Numbered from the stretch's first letter, positions 41,060 to 50,012 are shown. The stretch: DNA of 64,000 nt from Streptomyces katrae (GCF_000717655.1 NZ_JNZY01000045.1:1-64000); one strand, 5' to 3'. Numbers and translations: made by a program. Notes: generated from the letters alone by a model not told the origin.

Positions 41060-42004
41060 CTACGGAGCCGTCGCCGAGGTCAGGCGCGCGGCCAGCGCAC
41101 GGGCCGCCGCCGCCAGGACGTCCGGGGCGTGGACCGTGAAGGGAATGCCGACCAGGGCGAGGCGGGCCGCCACCCACTCCGGGGAGTCCGCGCTCGGGAA
41201 GCGCACCCGGCAGCCCGCGCCCTCGGACTCGGCGTCGGCCTGCAGCCACCCCGGCAGCGCCTCCGCCGGGCCTGCGAACGACACCTCCACCGCGTACGTC
41301 TCCCCGCCCCGCAGCCCGCGCCGTACGAACTCCGCCGCCTCCATCGGCAGCTCCCGCGGAGTGAACCGCGCGCCCGTCGCGAAGGGCTCCGCCACCCGGT
41401 CCACGCGGAACGTCCGCCAGTCCTCCCGGCCCAGGTCGTACGCCACGAGGTACCACCGGCTTCCCGTGCTCACCAGCCGGTAGGGCTCCACCAGCCGCCG
41501 CGAGTCCGCCCCGTCGCGCGCCCGGTACGCGAACCGCAGCCGCTCCGGCCCGGCCGCCGCCGACGCCATCGTCGTCAGCGTCCGCGGGTCCACGCTGGCC
41601 CCGTCCCCCCGCGTCACCGCGATCGTGGCCGACTGCAGCGCGCCCACCCGGCGCCGCAGGCGCCCCGGCAGGACCTGTTCCAGCTTCGCGAGGGCCCGTA
41701 CGGACGCCTCCTCCACCCCCTCGATCGCATGCCCGGCGCCCGCGCGCAGGCCCACCGCGATCGCCACCGCCTCCTCGTCGTCCAGCAGCAGCGGCGGCAT
41801 CGCGGCCCCCGCCACCAGCCGGTACCCGCCCTCGGCGCCCAGCGTGGCCTCCACCGGGTACCCGAGCTCCCGCAGCCGTTCGATGTCGCGCCGGATGGTC
41901 CTCGCGCTCACCCGCAGCCGTTCCGCCAGCTCGCTCCCGGGCCATTCGCGCGGGGTCTGCAGCAGGGAGAGCAGGGTGAGCAGCCGTGCCGGGGTGTCCG
42001 TCAT
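41060..42004 (-). CDS. WYL-domain (YafY/DeoR-like) transcriptional regulator
   Basis: A 314-residue protein with an N-terminal HTH_11 (L-L-T-L-L-S-L-L-Q ... L-A-E-R-L-R-V-S-A-R-T-I-R-R-D-I-E-R-L-R-E-L-G). The WYL domain follows (W-Y-L-V-A-Y-D-L-G-R-E-D-W-R-T-F-R-V-D-R) and then the WCX C-terminal segment. WYL proteins sense nucleic-acid or small ligands. It is divergent from the DHA2 exporter at 42068 with only 63 bases between starts, so regulation of that exporter is very likely. Confidence 0.9.
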   Translation of the reverse strand: MTDTPARLLTLLSLLQTPREWPGSELAERLRVSARTIRRDIERLRELGYPVEATLGAEGGYRLVAGAAMPPLLLDDEEAVAIAVGLRAGAGHAIEGVEEASVRALAKLEQVLPGRLRRRVGALQSATIAVTRGDGASVDPRTLTTMASAAAGPERLRFAYRARDGADSRRLVEPYRLVSTGSRWYLVAYDLGREDWRTFRVDRVAEPFATGARFTPRELPMEAAEFVRRGLRGGETYAVEVSFAGPAEALPGWLQADAESEGAGCRVRFPSADSPEWVAARLALVGIPFTVHAPDVLAAAARALAARLTSATAP

Positions 42005-42067
42005 GCGATCCAGGTTGCCAGCAAAATAGGACACCAACTGACCTACATGCCGTCTAGGTTTCTCTCC

Positions 42068-43639
42068 ATGAGCAGCGAGACGTCCAAGACAGCGCCCGAG
42101 AGAGAGAACGGGCCCATACGAGAAGAGCGGAACGACACCGTCCACGACGCAGCAGTTTCCAGCTCGCCCGCCGACCGCCGCCGCTGGCTGGCGCTCGCCA
42201 TCGTGATGACCGCGGCCTTCATGGACCTGGTCGACGTCACGATCGTCAACATCGCGATACCCCGCATGCGCGAGGACTTCGGCGCCTCCACCAGCGCGAT
42301 CCAGTGGATCACCGCCGGCTACGCGCTCGCCTTCGCCGCCGGCCTGATCACCGGCGGCCGTCTCGGTGACATCTACGGCCGCAAGCGCCTCTTCCTCATC
42401 GGCATCGCCGGCTTCACCGCCGCCTCGCTGCTCTGTGGCATCGCCGCCAACCCCGACATGCTCGTCGCCTCCCGCATCCTCCAGGGCGGCATGGCCTCGT
42501 TGATGGTCCCGCAGGTGCTGGCGATCATCCACGTGACCTTCCCGCCCCATGAGCGCGGCAAGGTCTTCGGCATGTTCGGCGCGATCGTCGGCCTCGGCGC
42601 CGTCTCCGGCCCGATGCTCGGCGCCCTGCTCACCGAGTGGAACCTGCTCGGTCTCGAATGGCGCCCGATCTTCCTGATCAACCTGCCGGTCGGCATCGCC
42701 GGCGTGATCCTGGGCCGCAAGTTCATCACCGAGTCGAAGGCCCCCAAGGCCCTGCGCCTCGACGTGGTCGGTGTCGTGCTGGCCACCCTCGCCCTGGTCA
42801 TGCTGATCTTCCCCCTCACGCACGGCCGCGAGAACGACTGGCCGGTCTGGGGCTTCGCCTGCATGATCGCCTCGCCCTTCGTCTTCGCCGCCTTCATCGC
42901 GTACGAGAAGTACAAGATCCGCAAGGACGGCTCCCCGCTGGTGGAGCTCTCCCTCTTCAAGGTCAAGAGCTTCGCGGGCGGCATCGCCGTCCAGCTGACC
43001 TTCGGCATCGCGACCGGCATCTTCTTCCTGGTCTGGACGATGTACATGCAGATGGGCCTCGGCTGGAGCGCCCTGAAGGCCGGTGCCACCGGCATCCCCT
43101 TCTCCCTCGCAGTCTCGGCCGCCGCGGGCATGTCCGTCGGGAAGCTCGTACCGCGCTTCGGCCGCAAGGTGCTCCAGGCGGGCGCGCTCGTCATGGCCGC
43201 GGGCATCCTCCTCTACATCTGGGAGGCGCAGCGCTACGGCATGGAGATCGCCTCCTGGCAGATGGCCGCACCCCTGATCCTCATGGGCCTCGGCATGGGG
43301 CTGATCGTCGCGCCGCTGAACGACACCGTGCTGTCCGAGGTGCCGCGCGAGCACGCCGGTTCGGCCTCCGGTCTGATCAACACCACCGGCCAGATGGGCA
43401 ACGCGCTGGGCCTCGGCCTCACCTCCGTCGTCTTCTTCGGCCTGATGGACGACGACCGCGTCTTCGGCGCGCCGTACGTCGACGCCTTCCACGGTGCGCT
43501 GTGGTGGATCGCGGCCGTGATGATCGTGATCTTCGCGGTGATGTTCGTCCTCCCGCGCAAGTCGGTCCCGACGGAGCAGCGCGAGGGCGGCCTGCAGGCC
43601 GAGTCCGCGGCCGCTCCGGAGGCCGTCCCCGCCGGGTAG
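42068..43639 (+). CDS. DHA2-family MFS exporter
   Basis: A 523-residue, 14-helix transporter from ATG 42068. It has helix 1 A-F-M-D-L-V-D-V-T-I-V-N-I-A-I-P, G-R-L-G-D-I-Y-G-R-K in loop 2-3, and S-R-I-L-Q-G-G-M-A-S-L in helix 4. It is clearly distinct from the exporter at 37062 (different motif residues and regulator). The N-terminal 30 residues are charged and cytoplasmic, the C-terminal tail is Ala/Glu-rich. Control by the divergent WYL regulator is inferred from the short shared promoter region (42005-42067, containing TAGGACACCAACTGACCTA). Confidence 0.92.
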   Translation: MSSETSKTAPERENGPIREERNDTVHDAAVSSSPADRRRWLALAIVMTAAFMDLVDVTIVNIAIPRMREDFGASTSAIQWITAGYALAFAAGLITGGRLGDIYGRKRLFLIGIAGFTAASLLCGIAANPDMLVASRILQGGMASLMVPQVLAIIHVTFPPHERGKVFGMFGAIVGLGAVSGPMLGALLTEWNLLGLEWRPIFLINLPVGIAGVILGRKFITESKAPKALRLDVVGVVLATLALVMLIFPLTHGRENDWPVWGFACMIASPFVFAAFIAYEKYKIRKDGSPLVELSLFKVKSFAGGIAVQLTFGIATGIFFLVWTMYMQMGLGWSALKAGATGIPFSLAVSAAAGMSVGKLVPRFGRKVLQAGALVMAAGILLYIWEAQRYGMEIASWQMAAPLILMGLGMGLIVAPLNDTVLSEVPREHAGSASGLINTTGQMGNALGLGLTSVVFFGLMDDDRVFGAPYVDAFHGALWWIAAVMIVIFAVMFVLPRKSVPTEQREGGLQAESAAAPEAVPAG

Positions 43640-43657
43640 CCCCCACCGTTCCCGCTG

Positions 43658-43692
43658 ACGGGCATGTCCGCTTCGCCGGCGGACATGCCCGT
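43658..43692. terminator. Terminator hairpin after the second exporter
   Basis: A 14-bp perfect stem, ACGGGCATGTCCGC with its complement, around a 7-base loop, followed by TTTG. Confidence 0.75.
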
Positions 43693-43755
43693 TTGCTTTG
43701 GTTTGGTCCGGAACGGGCGTACCGTGGGCGCGTGATCAGCAGAGGTCGTGCTCGT

Positions 43756-44706
43756 ATGATCCTCACCGTCACCCCGAACCCCTCCCTCGACCGGACGTAC
43801 GAGGTCCCCTCGCTGGACCGCGGCGCCGTGCTGCGCGCCACCGGCGACCGCGTCGACCCCGGCGGCAAGGGGGTCAACGTCTCCCGCGCGGTGGCCGCCG
43901 CGGGAGTGCTCACGACGGCGGTCCTCCCGCTCGGCGGCGCCTCGGGCGCACTGATCGCCGAACTGCTGGGTGCACAGGACGTGGACGTCACCGCGGTGAC
44001 GGTCGCCGGGCAGACCCGGTCGAACATCTCCCTCGTCGAACCGGACGGCACCCTCACCAAGATCAACGCGCCCGGCCCCGAACTCACCCCGGAGGAATCA
44101 GCCCTCCTGCTGGAGACCGTCCGTACCGAGGCCGGAGAACCGGCCTGGATCGCGGCCTGCGGCAGCCTCCCGCGCGGCCTGCCGCCCGAGTGGTACGCCG
44201 ACCTGGTCGCCCGGGCCCGCGAGGCCGGCGCCAAGGTCGCACTGGACACCTCGGGCCCGGCGCTGACCGCCGCACTGCACTCCCGCCCGGACCTGATCAA
44301 GCCCAACGCCGCGGAACTCGCCGAGGCGGTCGGCCGCCCGCTGACCACCCTGGGCGAGGTCGCCCGGGCGGCCCAGGAGCTCCGCTCCCGGGGTGCGGGC
44401 GCGGTGCTGACCTCGCTCGGCGCGGACGGCCAGCTCCTGGTGAGCACCGAGGGCACCTTCCACGGCACGGCCCCCGTGGCCGCCGTCCGCAGCGACGTCG
44501 GAGCGGGCGACGCCTCCCTGGCCGGCTTCCTGATCGAGGGCGGGACCGGCCCCGGGGCCCTCGCCTCTGCCCTGGCCCACGGCGCGGCCGCCGTCCAGCT
44601 CCCCGGCAGTGCGATGCCGGTCCCCGCGGACCTGCGCCCCGAGGCGGTCCGCGTCACGGGGAACCCGCCCCCGGACCTCCGCCTGTCCGCCCCCGCCACG
44701 CCGTGA
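43756..44706 (+). CDS. 1-phosphofructokinase-like PfkB family sugar kinase
   Basis: A 316-residue protein from ATG 43756 (M-I-L-T-V-T-P-N-P-S-L-D-R-T-Y). The phosphosugar-kinase branch is recognised by this opening, D-P-G-G-K-G-V-N-V-S-R-A near residue 35, and the C-terminal anion-hole signature S-D-V-G-A-G-D-A-S-L-A-G-F with the catalytic Asp. It should phosphorylate fructose-1-phosphate or tagatose-6-phosphate. The fructose PTS genes usually beside fruK are absent, so the substrate is uncertain. The ribosome site is weak (AGAGG about 11 bases upstream). Confidence 0.85.
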   Translation: MILTVTPNPSLDRTYEVPSLDRGAVLRATGDRVDPGGKGVNVSRAVAAAGVLTTAVLPLGGASGALIAELLGAQDVDVTAVTVAGQTRSNISLVEPDGTLTKINAPGPELTPEESALLLETVRTEAGEPAWIAACGSLPRGLPPEWYADLVARAREAGAKVALDTSGPALTAALHSRPDLIKPNAAELAEAVGRPLTTLGEVARAAQELRSRGAGAVLTSLGADGQLLVSTEGTFHGTAPVAAVRSDVGAGDASLAGFLIEGGTGPGALASALAHGAAAVQLPGSAMPVPADLRPEAVRVTGNPPPDLRLSAPATP

Positions 44707-44789
44707 AGCGGTGCTGGGGGGCGTCGCCAAACTTTCGTCCGGCCTCACGGGCGGACGGCGCTACTTCGACGACACCCCCTGGAGCAGCC

Positions 44790-45572
44790 TCACCTCACCC
44801 GTGCGCGAAGCTCCATCGCCCCGCGGGCAGCCGCCTCGCTCTCGTACACCTCGCACATGTGCCGCCCGTCCGGCGTCGCGGTGTGCTCGACCTCCCACAG
44901 GCTGACCTCGCTCCCGTCCAGCAGTACGAACGAGTGCTCGTACAGGCTGAATCCGGCTCTCCGCCCGTCCGCCCTGCGCGGCCTGGTGCCGAACGCCTGG
45001 GTGATCCGGTGCGCGTACGCCGATCTCAGCAGCAGCGCCGTCCCCTCGCCGGGCCGGTCCGGGTTCTCCGCACGCCGCAGCACCCTGCGCGCATGGTCGG
45101 CGGACTCCTCCACCGCGTACTCCCGGTGCCGGTGCGTCGGCGCACCGGCCGCGAACAGCGCGCTCAGCACCGCCACGTCGGTGTCCGGATCCTCCTCGGC
45201 AGCGGCGAACGCCGGATCCAGCTCGGGGTCGAAAGCGGCCTCCGCCGGGGCGTCGCCGAACAGCCGGGCCACGGCCAGGCAGGTGTCCGCCTTGCTCGCG
45301 AAGACCTCGTGCCGGATCGTCCGGTCGCCCTCCAGCCGGTACACCAGCTCCCACAAGGACGCCGAACCGCCGTCGGACAGCAGGTACGTGTGCCGGTGGG
45401 TCTCCCGCCACCGCCCCGCCGCCGGGCTGTGGTGGGTGGTGTACAGGGAAGAGCTGTGGGCGAGCGCCGTACCGAGGCGCTCGACCAACCGGTCCGGCAG
45501 GTCGAAGGAGTTGAGGGCGCGGCCCAGGAGTCGCTCGAGGTGCGCCTCGGTTGTCTCGTACGGATCGCTCAA
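44790..45572 (-). CDS. DUF6227 family protein
   Basis: A 260-residue soluble protein that appears to start at a TTG (45572) with GGAGA about 6 bases upstream, giving M-S-D-P-Y-E-T-T-E-A-H-L-E. The pattern L-L-G-R-A-L-N-S-F-D-L-P, H-R-H-T-Y-L-L-S-D-G-G-S-A-S-L-W-E-L and the second-half repeat of the same idea (Y-E-H-S-F-V-L-L-D-G-S-E-V-S-L-W-E-V-E-H) are those of the Streptomyces-specific DUF6227 family. Two homologous halves suggest an internal duplication. Function is unknown. Confidence 0.8.
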   Translation of the reverse strand: MSDPYETTEAHLERLLGRALNSFDLPDRLVERLGTALAHSSSLYTTHHSPAAGRWRETHRHTYLLSDGGSASLWELVYRLEGDRTIRHEVFASKADTCLAVARLFGDAPAEAAFDPELDPAFAAAEEDPDTDVAVLSALFAAGAPTHRHREYAVEESADHARRVLRRAENPDRPGEGTALLLRSAYAHRITQAFGTRPRRADGRRAGFSLYEHSFVLLDGSEVSLWEVEHTATPDGRHMCEVYESEAAARGAMELRARVR

Positions 45573-45754
45573 GGTGGGTCTCCAGGCCGTCGCAGCTAGT
45601 GACTTCGCGGAAGCTCAACGTAGCCCCTGGCTCTGACATCACGTCCGGGATTCGGTAAAACGTCCGGGAAGCATCAGGGGTTCCCCCACCCCTTCAGGTC
45701 AACTTGCGCAGGGATGCGCATGGTTCACCCGGGTCTGTGCCGGAGCGGGAGAAC

Positions 45755-46405
45755 ATGGGCCGTATGGCTACGAAAACAGTGGGCCTTCCCCGCCAGCAGG
45801 GGCGGCCCCACCGTCGAGACGAGGACGAACCGGCCGCCACCCCCCGGGCGTTGGCCTGGCTGCTGGTGCTGACCGGGGCAGCCGGGGTGCTGGCCGCCTG
45901 GGTGATCACCCTCGACAAGTTCCTGCTGCTGGAGGACCCGGACTTCAAGCCCGCCTGCAGCCTCAACCCCGTGGTCTCCTGCGGCAGCGTCATGCAGAGC
46001 GACCAGGCGGCGGCCTTCGGCTTCCCCAACCCCCTGCTGGGACTGGTCGCGTACGGGGCGGTCGTGTGCGTCGGCGCGGGCCTGCTGGCCGGCGCCCGCT
46101 ACCGCGGCTGGTTCTGGCTGGGACTGAACGCCGGCACCCTCTTCGGAGTCGGCTTCTGCAGCTGGCTGATGGCGCAGTCCCTGTACGAGATCAACGCGCT
46201 CTGCCTGTGGTGCTGTCTGACCTGGGTGGCCACCCTGCTGATGTTCTGGGCGGTCACCGCGTACAACGTCCGCACCCGCGCCCTGCCCGCTCCCGGCCCG
46301 GTGCGGACCCTCTTCGCCGAGTTCGGCTGGGCCCCGCCCGCCCTGCACATCGGAGTGATCGGGATGCTGATCCTCACCCGGTGGTGGGAGTTCTGGACCG
46401 GCTGA
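45755..46405 (+). CDS. Vitamin K epoxide reductase (VKOR) family membrane oxidoreductase
   Basis: A 216-residue protein from ATG 45755 (or 45764) with GGGAG upstream. There are four to five membrane helices, a periplasmic-side Cys pair in [13 protein letters not shown] and the active-site C-x-x-C in A-L-C-L-W-C-C-L. Bacterial VKORs reoxidise DsbA-like proteins and so drive disulfide formation outside the cell. The chaplins encoded next door have conserved Cys pairs; the functional link is inference from proximity. Confidence 0.92.
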   Translation: MGRMATKTVGLPRQQGRPHRRDEDEPAATPRALAWLLVLTGAAGVLAAWVITLDKFLLLEDPDFKPACSLNPVVSCGSVMQSDQAAAFGFPNPLLGLVAYGAVVCVGAGLLAGARYRGWFWLGLNAGTLFGVGFCSWLMAQSLYEINALCLWCCLTWVATLLMFWAVTAYNVRTRALPAPGPVRTLFAEFGWAPPALHIGVIGMLILTRWWEFWTG

Positions 46406-46418
46406 CGCCCGGCACGCG

Positions 46419-46455
46419 CAAGGGCCCCGGCAGCTGGAGGCTGCCGGGGCCCTTG
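46419..46455. terminator. Strong terminator hairpin after the VKOR gene
   Basis: A perfect 16-bp stem, CAAGGGCCCCGGCAGC with its complement, around TGGAG, lying between the convergent VKOR and rodlin remnants. Confidence 0.85.
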
Positions 46456-46511
46456 TCACATCGCTCCACGGGCGGGGTGGGCCCGGACTGCAAAAGTCAG
46501 GGGAGCGGAGA

Positions 46512-46849
46512 TCAGCTGCCGACGGCGCCGTTGCCCGACAGGACCGGGATGTTGTCCAGGATGTGCGAGAGGGCCTCGTCGCCCTTGGCCTGGGTGGAGT
46601 TCTCGGTGCACTGCTGGTTCTGCGGGTTGGACAGGACGTTGATTTGTTGAGCGTGCCCTGGACCAGGCTGAGCTGCGGGCTCAGGTCGCCCGCGGTCTTC
46701 TGGTTGCCGTAGATCTGGGAAGCACCGTTCCCGTTGATGGTGGTGATCCCGTTGTCGTTGCCGATGGCCATGGCCGGGGCGGCAACAGCAGCGCCCGCGC
46801 CGACGGCGGCGGCGGTGACCGCGGCAGCAGTCATGATCTTCTTGAGCAT
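46512..46849 (-). pseudogene. Rodlin pseudogene (internal deletion and frameshift)
   Basis: From ATG 46849 the frame gives a rodlin signal peptide ([13 protein letters not shown]) ending A-M-A, then [15 protein letters not shown]. Next come [17 protein letters not shown] and Q-G-T-L-N-K. Normal rodlins (about 130 residues) continue with P-C-x-G-L and a hydrophobic middle. Here this is deleted, and the sequence jumps at about 46641-46650 to the [12 protein letters not shown] part, in another frame. That part ends at TGA 46514-46512 (L-S-G-N-G-A-V-G-S). The total length is not a multiple of three, so the C-terminal part is not translated in frame. Confidence 0.85.
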
Positions 46850-47131
46850 CATTGGTCCTTTTGTCGCACGAGTGCCCGCTAGTGGAGCGTCCTGGTCAAC
46901 TGCCCTGCCTGGGGGTTGGTTCCGCGGCTTCACCCGAACGGCCCGCTCGGCTCGAGGTTTTCCCCACCCCGGGTGAGCCTCCTGCGGACGTGTGCGCGAA
47001 GCCCGTACGCAGCCCGTACGGCCGACCGGCATCCCGCACGCTCCGGTTGCGCTCCGTGCAGGGTGTTCGCACGGTGGGTAAGGAAGCGGATCGCCCGGGT
47101 CCGCCTCTGTGCGACCACCGAAGGAACCCCT

Positions 47132-47677
47132 ATGCACCGCACGAAGCCGTTCCGCAGCCGCGTCCTCGTCCCGTCGGCCCTCGCCGTCGTCATACTCACC
47201 GGCGCGGCCGCCCCCGCGGGCGCCGCGGACGGTGACGCGTCAGCCGCCGTCAGGAAACGAGTGGCGGCCGCCCAGGAGCAGATCGACCGCCGTGTGGCGG
47301 CGGCCGGCCCGCTCGACGACCTCCTCGCGGGGATCACCGCCACCCTGGACGGACTCCTCAAGTCCCTCCAGAACCTGCTGCCGGGGGTGACGCTCCCGCC
47401 CGTCCAGCTGCCGACGCTGCCGAACCTGCCGGCGATCCCGTCGCTGCCGATCCCCTCCATCCCCGAGATCCCGGAGATTCCCGAAATCCCCGAGATCCCC
47501 GAGATCCCGGAGACCCCCGAGGTTCCTGAGATCCCCGTCTCGAAGCCGGCGGCACCCGTCTCGAAGCCGGCGGCGCCCGTGTCCAAGCCGGTGGTCCCGG
47601 CCAAGCCTGCACCGGCACCGGCCAATCCGGTTCTGACGCCGGTGGAGATCGTGCCGGAGCGCCCCGGCCTCCCGTAG
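47132..47677 (+). CDS. Secreted Pro-rich protein with Pro-Glu-Ile repeats
   Basis: A 181-residue protein from ATG 47132 with AAGGAA upstream. A signal peptide ([20 protein letters not shown]) precedes a short helical domain with [17 protein letters not shown] strictly periodic region of P-E-I repeats follows (about residues 110-135), then V-S-K-P-A-A-P repeats. No anchor or catalytic motif is present, so it is probably exported and held in the envelope by the extended repeats. Its place between rodlin and chaplin genes suggests a role in the spore or aerial-hypha coat. Confidence 0.75.
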   Translation: MHRTKPFRSRVLVPSALAVVILTGAAAPAGAADGDASAAVRKRVAAAQEQIDRRVAAAGPLDDLLAGITATLDGLLKSLQNLLPGVTLPPVQLPTLPNLPAIPSLPIPSIPEIPEIPEIPEIPEIPETPEVPEIPVSKPAAPVSKPAAPVSKPVVPAKPAPAPANPVLTPVEIVPERPGLP

Positions 47678-47847
47678 CGGGAGGGCAGGGTGGCGGAGGG
47701 CGGCCGGAAAAAAACCGTGCGTGATTACGACTATTGAGCTGAACAGGTCTGATTGCGTGCGAGGCCGTGTCGTCCGGGAGTCTGAACCGTTTCGCTCGAT
47801 GTGAGCCCCGCGTCGGGGCAGAACATCGAACAGAAGGTGCACTTCCC

Positions 47848-48087
47848 ATGAACTCTGCCAAGAAGGCCGCCCTGGTCCTGGCCTCCGCCGGTCTCGCTGC
47901 GGCCGGTGCCGCCGGCTCCGCCATGGCCGACTCGTCGGCCGAGGGCGCGGCCGTGGGCTCCCCCGGTGTCCTCTCGGGCAACCTGGCCCAGGTCCCGGTT
48001 CACGTTCCGATCAACCTCTGCGGCAACACCGTGAACGTGATCGCTGCGCTGAACCCCGCGTTCGGCAACGTCTGCGTCAACGACTGA
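47848..48087 (+). CDS. Short chaplin (ChpE-H type)
   Basis: A 79-residue secreted protein from ATG 47848. A signal peptide (A-A-L-V-L-A-S-A-G-L-A-A-A-G) precedes a single chaplin domain: G-S-P-G-V-L-S-G-N-L-A-Q-V-P-V-H-V-P, C-G-N-T-V-N-V-I-A-A-L-N-P-A-F-G-N-V-C. The two Cys of the domain are kept. Short chaplins self-assemble into amyloid-like films that make aerial hyphae and spores hydrophobic. The only plus-strand chaplin of the locus, ended by a 17-bp hairpin. Confidence 0.96.
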   Translation: MNSAKKAALVLASAGLAAAGAAGSAMADSSAEGAAVGSPGVLSGNLAQVPVHVPINLCGNTVNVIAALNPAFGNVCVND

Positions 48088-48105
48088 CGTCTGTCGCACA
48101 CCTGA

Positions 48106-48142
48106 CTGTGGGCGCCACCGGCTTCGCCGGTGGCGCCCACAG
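48106..48142. terminator. Very strong hairpin after the plus-strand chaplin
   Basis: A perfect 17-bp stem, CTGTGGGCGCCACCGGC with its complement, and a TTC loop, 18 bases past the chaplin stop and ahead of the convergent secreted-protein gene. Confidence 0.85.
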
Positions 48143-48174
48143 CGGTTTGTGCTCCGGGCGGTGACCCGACGGGC

Positions 48175-48522
48175 TCAGTGCGCCCCGCCGTTGAGCTTCA
48201 CGCCACCGAGGAGCGGGGACGCCTGCGTGAGACCGTTCGCCACTTCGAGCACCTCGGCCGGCGCATTGTTCCGGACCTGGTTGACGCGCTGGGCGGTGTT
48301 CACGACCTCGGTGACGGTCTCGCCCTGCTCGGCCAGCCCGTTGCCCAGGGTCTGCGGGAGCGACTCGGTCACCGGGGCCAGCGAGTTGAACGTCTCGGTG
48401 GCGCCGCCCGTCAGGCTCGTGGGGGGCATCGCGGCCGGGGCGTCGGCGGCGAAGGCGGGAGCGGAGGCGCCGAGCGCGGCAACGGAGCCGGCGATGACCG
48501 CGGCGACCTTCGTGAGCTTCAT
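48175..48522 (-). CDS. Small secreted protein of unknown function
   Basis: A 115-residue protein from the ATG at 48522 (M-K-L-T-K-V-A-A-V-I-A-G-S) with a clear signal peptide ending A-P-A-F-A-A. The mature part is polar and helical (E-T-F-N-S-L-A-P-V-T-E-S-L-P-Q-T-L-G, V-V-N-T-A-Q-R-V-N-Q-V) and lacks Cys. It is a type often found near chaplin genes in Streptomyces; no function is known to me. Confidence 0.75.
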   Translation of the reverse strand: MKLTKVAAVIAGSVAALGASAPAFAADAPAAMPPTSLTGGATETFNSLAPVTESLPQTLGNGLAEQGETVTEVVNTAQRVNQVRNNAPAEVLEVANGLTQASPLLGGVKLNGGAH

Positions 48523-48688
48523 TATCGAAATCCTCTTCTTTCGTGGACAGAGGGACCAGTGGCGACCGTCGCGCCGCTTTCGCCCTGGGTAACGATTCCC
48601 CGCCGCTCCGGAAACGCGTACGGCAACGGCCGGAGAACCCGTCAGGGATTCTCCGGCCGACATTTCTTCCGATTACCGGTATTGCCGG

Positions 48689-49894
48689 TCAGGAGTTACG
48701 GGACCTCCGGTACAGAATGGCGCCGCCCAGGATCAGTGCCGAGGCGAGGGCCGCCGCGGCGGCGGGCTGACCCGCGCCGGTCTCGGCGAGCGCCGGCGCC
48801 GACACGTGGGCCGGGGCGGGAGCGGGCGCGGCCGGGACCGGTACCGGGGCCGCGGGGACGGGCACCGGTGCGGGTGCCGGTGCCGGTGCCAGGTGGACGG
48901 GGGTGTCGCCGCCGGGAGCGGCCGGAGGCTGGTCGGCGGGACGGACGACCTCGGGCGCGGTGGCCGGCGCCGGGTGCTCCACGAACCGGCTGCCGTGCGG
49001 CGGCGCGGGGACGGGAGCTTCCTCGGCGACGGGCGCGGGGGCCGGAAGCGGCCGGGGCGCTTCCGCGACCGGAGCCGGGAGGGTCACCGGAGCGGGGACG
49101 GGCTCCGGCGCGGGCTTCGGCGGCGCGGGCGTCTGCGCCACGGGAGCATCGGGGACCGGGGCGGGCCTCGGAGCCGGGTGCTCCGCCTCAGGCCTCGGGT
49201 GGGGCCGCGGCTGCGGCCGTTCGGGTGCCGGGGGTGCGTGGTGGGCCGCGGGCGCCGGGGCCGGGAGGGTGTGCGGGTGGTCGTCGCACTCCTCCTCGTC
49301 CGGGCCGCGGTGACCGCCCTGCCCGCGCGGTCCGCCCTGGTCGCGGTGGTCGGCCGGACCGCCGTGATCGCGGTGGTCGGCCGGTCCGCTGTGGCTCCGG
49401 TCGCCCTCCTCACCCGAACCGCCGTAGCCGCCCTCGTCGCGGGACTCCTCGTGACGGGGTGCCGCGTGCCGCGGCGGCTGCCGGCGGGATTCCTCGTAAC
49501 GGGGCTCCTCCCGGCGCTGCTCCGGCAGCGCGTGCCGGCCGCCCTGGCGCTCCTCGAGGTAGCGCTCGAAGACCTCGGCGTTCTCGGGGCTGAGGTAGCG
49601 CCCGTAGTCGTGGTCGGCGTGGTGTGCGTCCGAACCGGTCGTGGTGGCGCACGTGTTCCCGAACGAGGGGTTGAGCGCTGCTCCGCCGTCCACACTGTTG
49701 CCGCACACGTTCGGCGAGAGGGTGATCGGTACCGAGACGCTGTTGCCGGACAGCACACCAGGCGAATGCGAGGCTTCGGCCATCGCCGCCGGGTGCGCGC
49801 AGGCCGCGCCGGTCGCGATCGACAGCAGGCTCGAGGCGGCCGCCGCCGTGAGCACCCCCTTGCCCAGTACCTGTCGGCTCAGTACCTGTCGCAT
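48689..49894 (-). CDS. Long, sortase-anchored chaplin with one chaplin domain
   Basis: A 401-residue protein from the ATG at 49894. A signal peptide is followed by one chaplin domain at about residues 41-82 (H-S-P-G-V-L-S-G-N-S-V-S-V-P, C-G-N-S-V-D-G-G-A-A-L-N-P-S-F-G-N-T-C). A highly charged His/Asp/Glu/Arg/Gly linker and a long Pro/Ala linker come next. The sorting signal L-A-E-T-G (369-373) precedes a membrane helix and an R-R-S-R tail. L-A-x-T-G is the class E sortase motif. ChpA-C of S. coelicolor have two chaplin domains, so this one-domain form with about 280 residues of linker is unusual. Confidence 0.9.
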   Translation of the reverse strand: MRQVLSRQVLGKGVLTAAAASSLLSIATGAACAHPAAMAEASHSPGVLSGNSVSVPITLSPNVCGNSVDGGAALNPSFGNTCATTTGSDAHHADHDYGRYLSPENAEVFERYLEERQGGRHALPEQRREEPRYEESRRQPPRHAAPRHEESRDEGGYGGSGEEGDRSHSGPADHRDHGGPADHRDQGGPRGQGGHRGPDEEECDDHPHTLPAPAPAAHHAPPAPERPQPRPHPRPEAEHPAPRPAPVPDAPVAQTPAPPKPAPEPVPAPVTLPAPVAEAPRPLPAPAPVAEEAPVPAPPHGSRFVEHPAPATAPEVVRPADQPPAAPGGDTPVHLAPAPAPAPVPVPAAPVPVPAAPAPAPAHVSAPALAETGAGQPAAAAALASALILGGAILYRRSRNS

Positions 49895-50012
49895 GGGTCC
49901 TTCCCTGTCTCCGGCACTCCCGCCGGTGCTGAATCGAAGGTGGCCCCGAAGTGCACCGCCGTGCACTCCGAGGCCACCCCGAGGAGGTTTGCCCTTGCGG
50001 GCAGGCGCTTCG

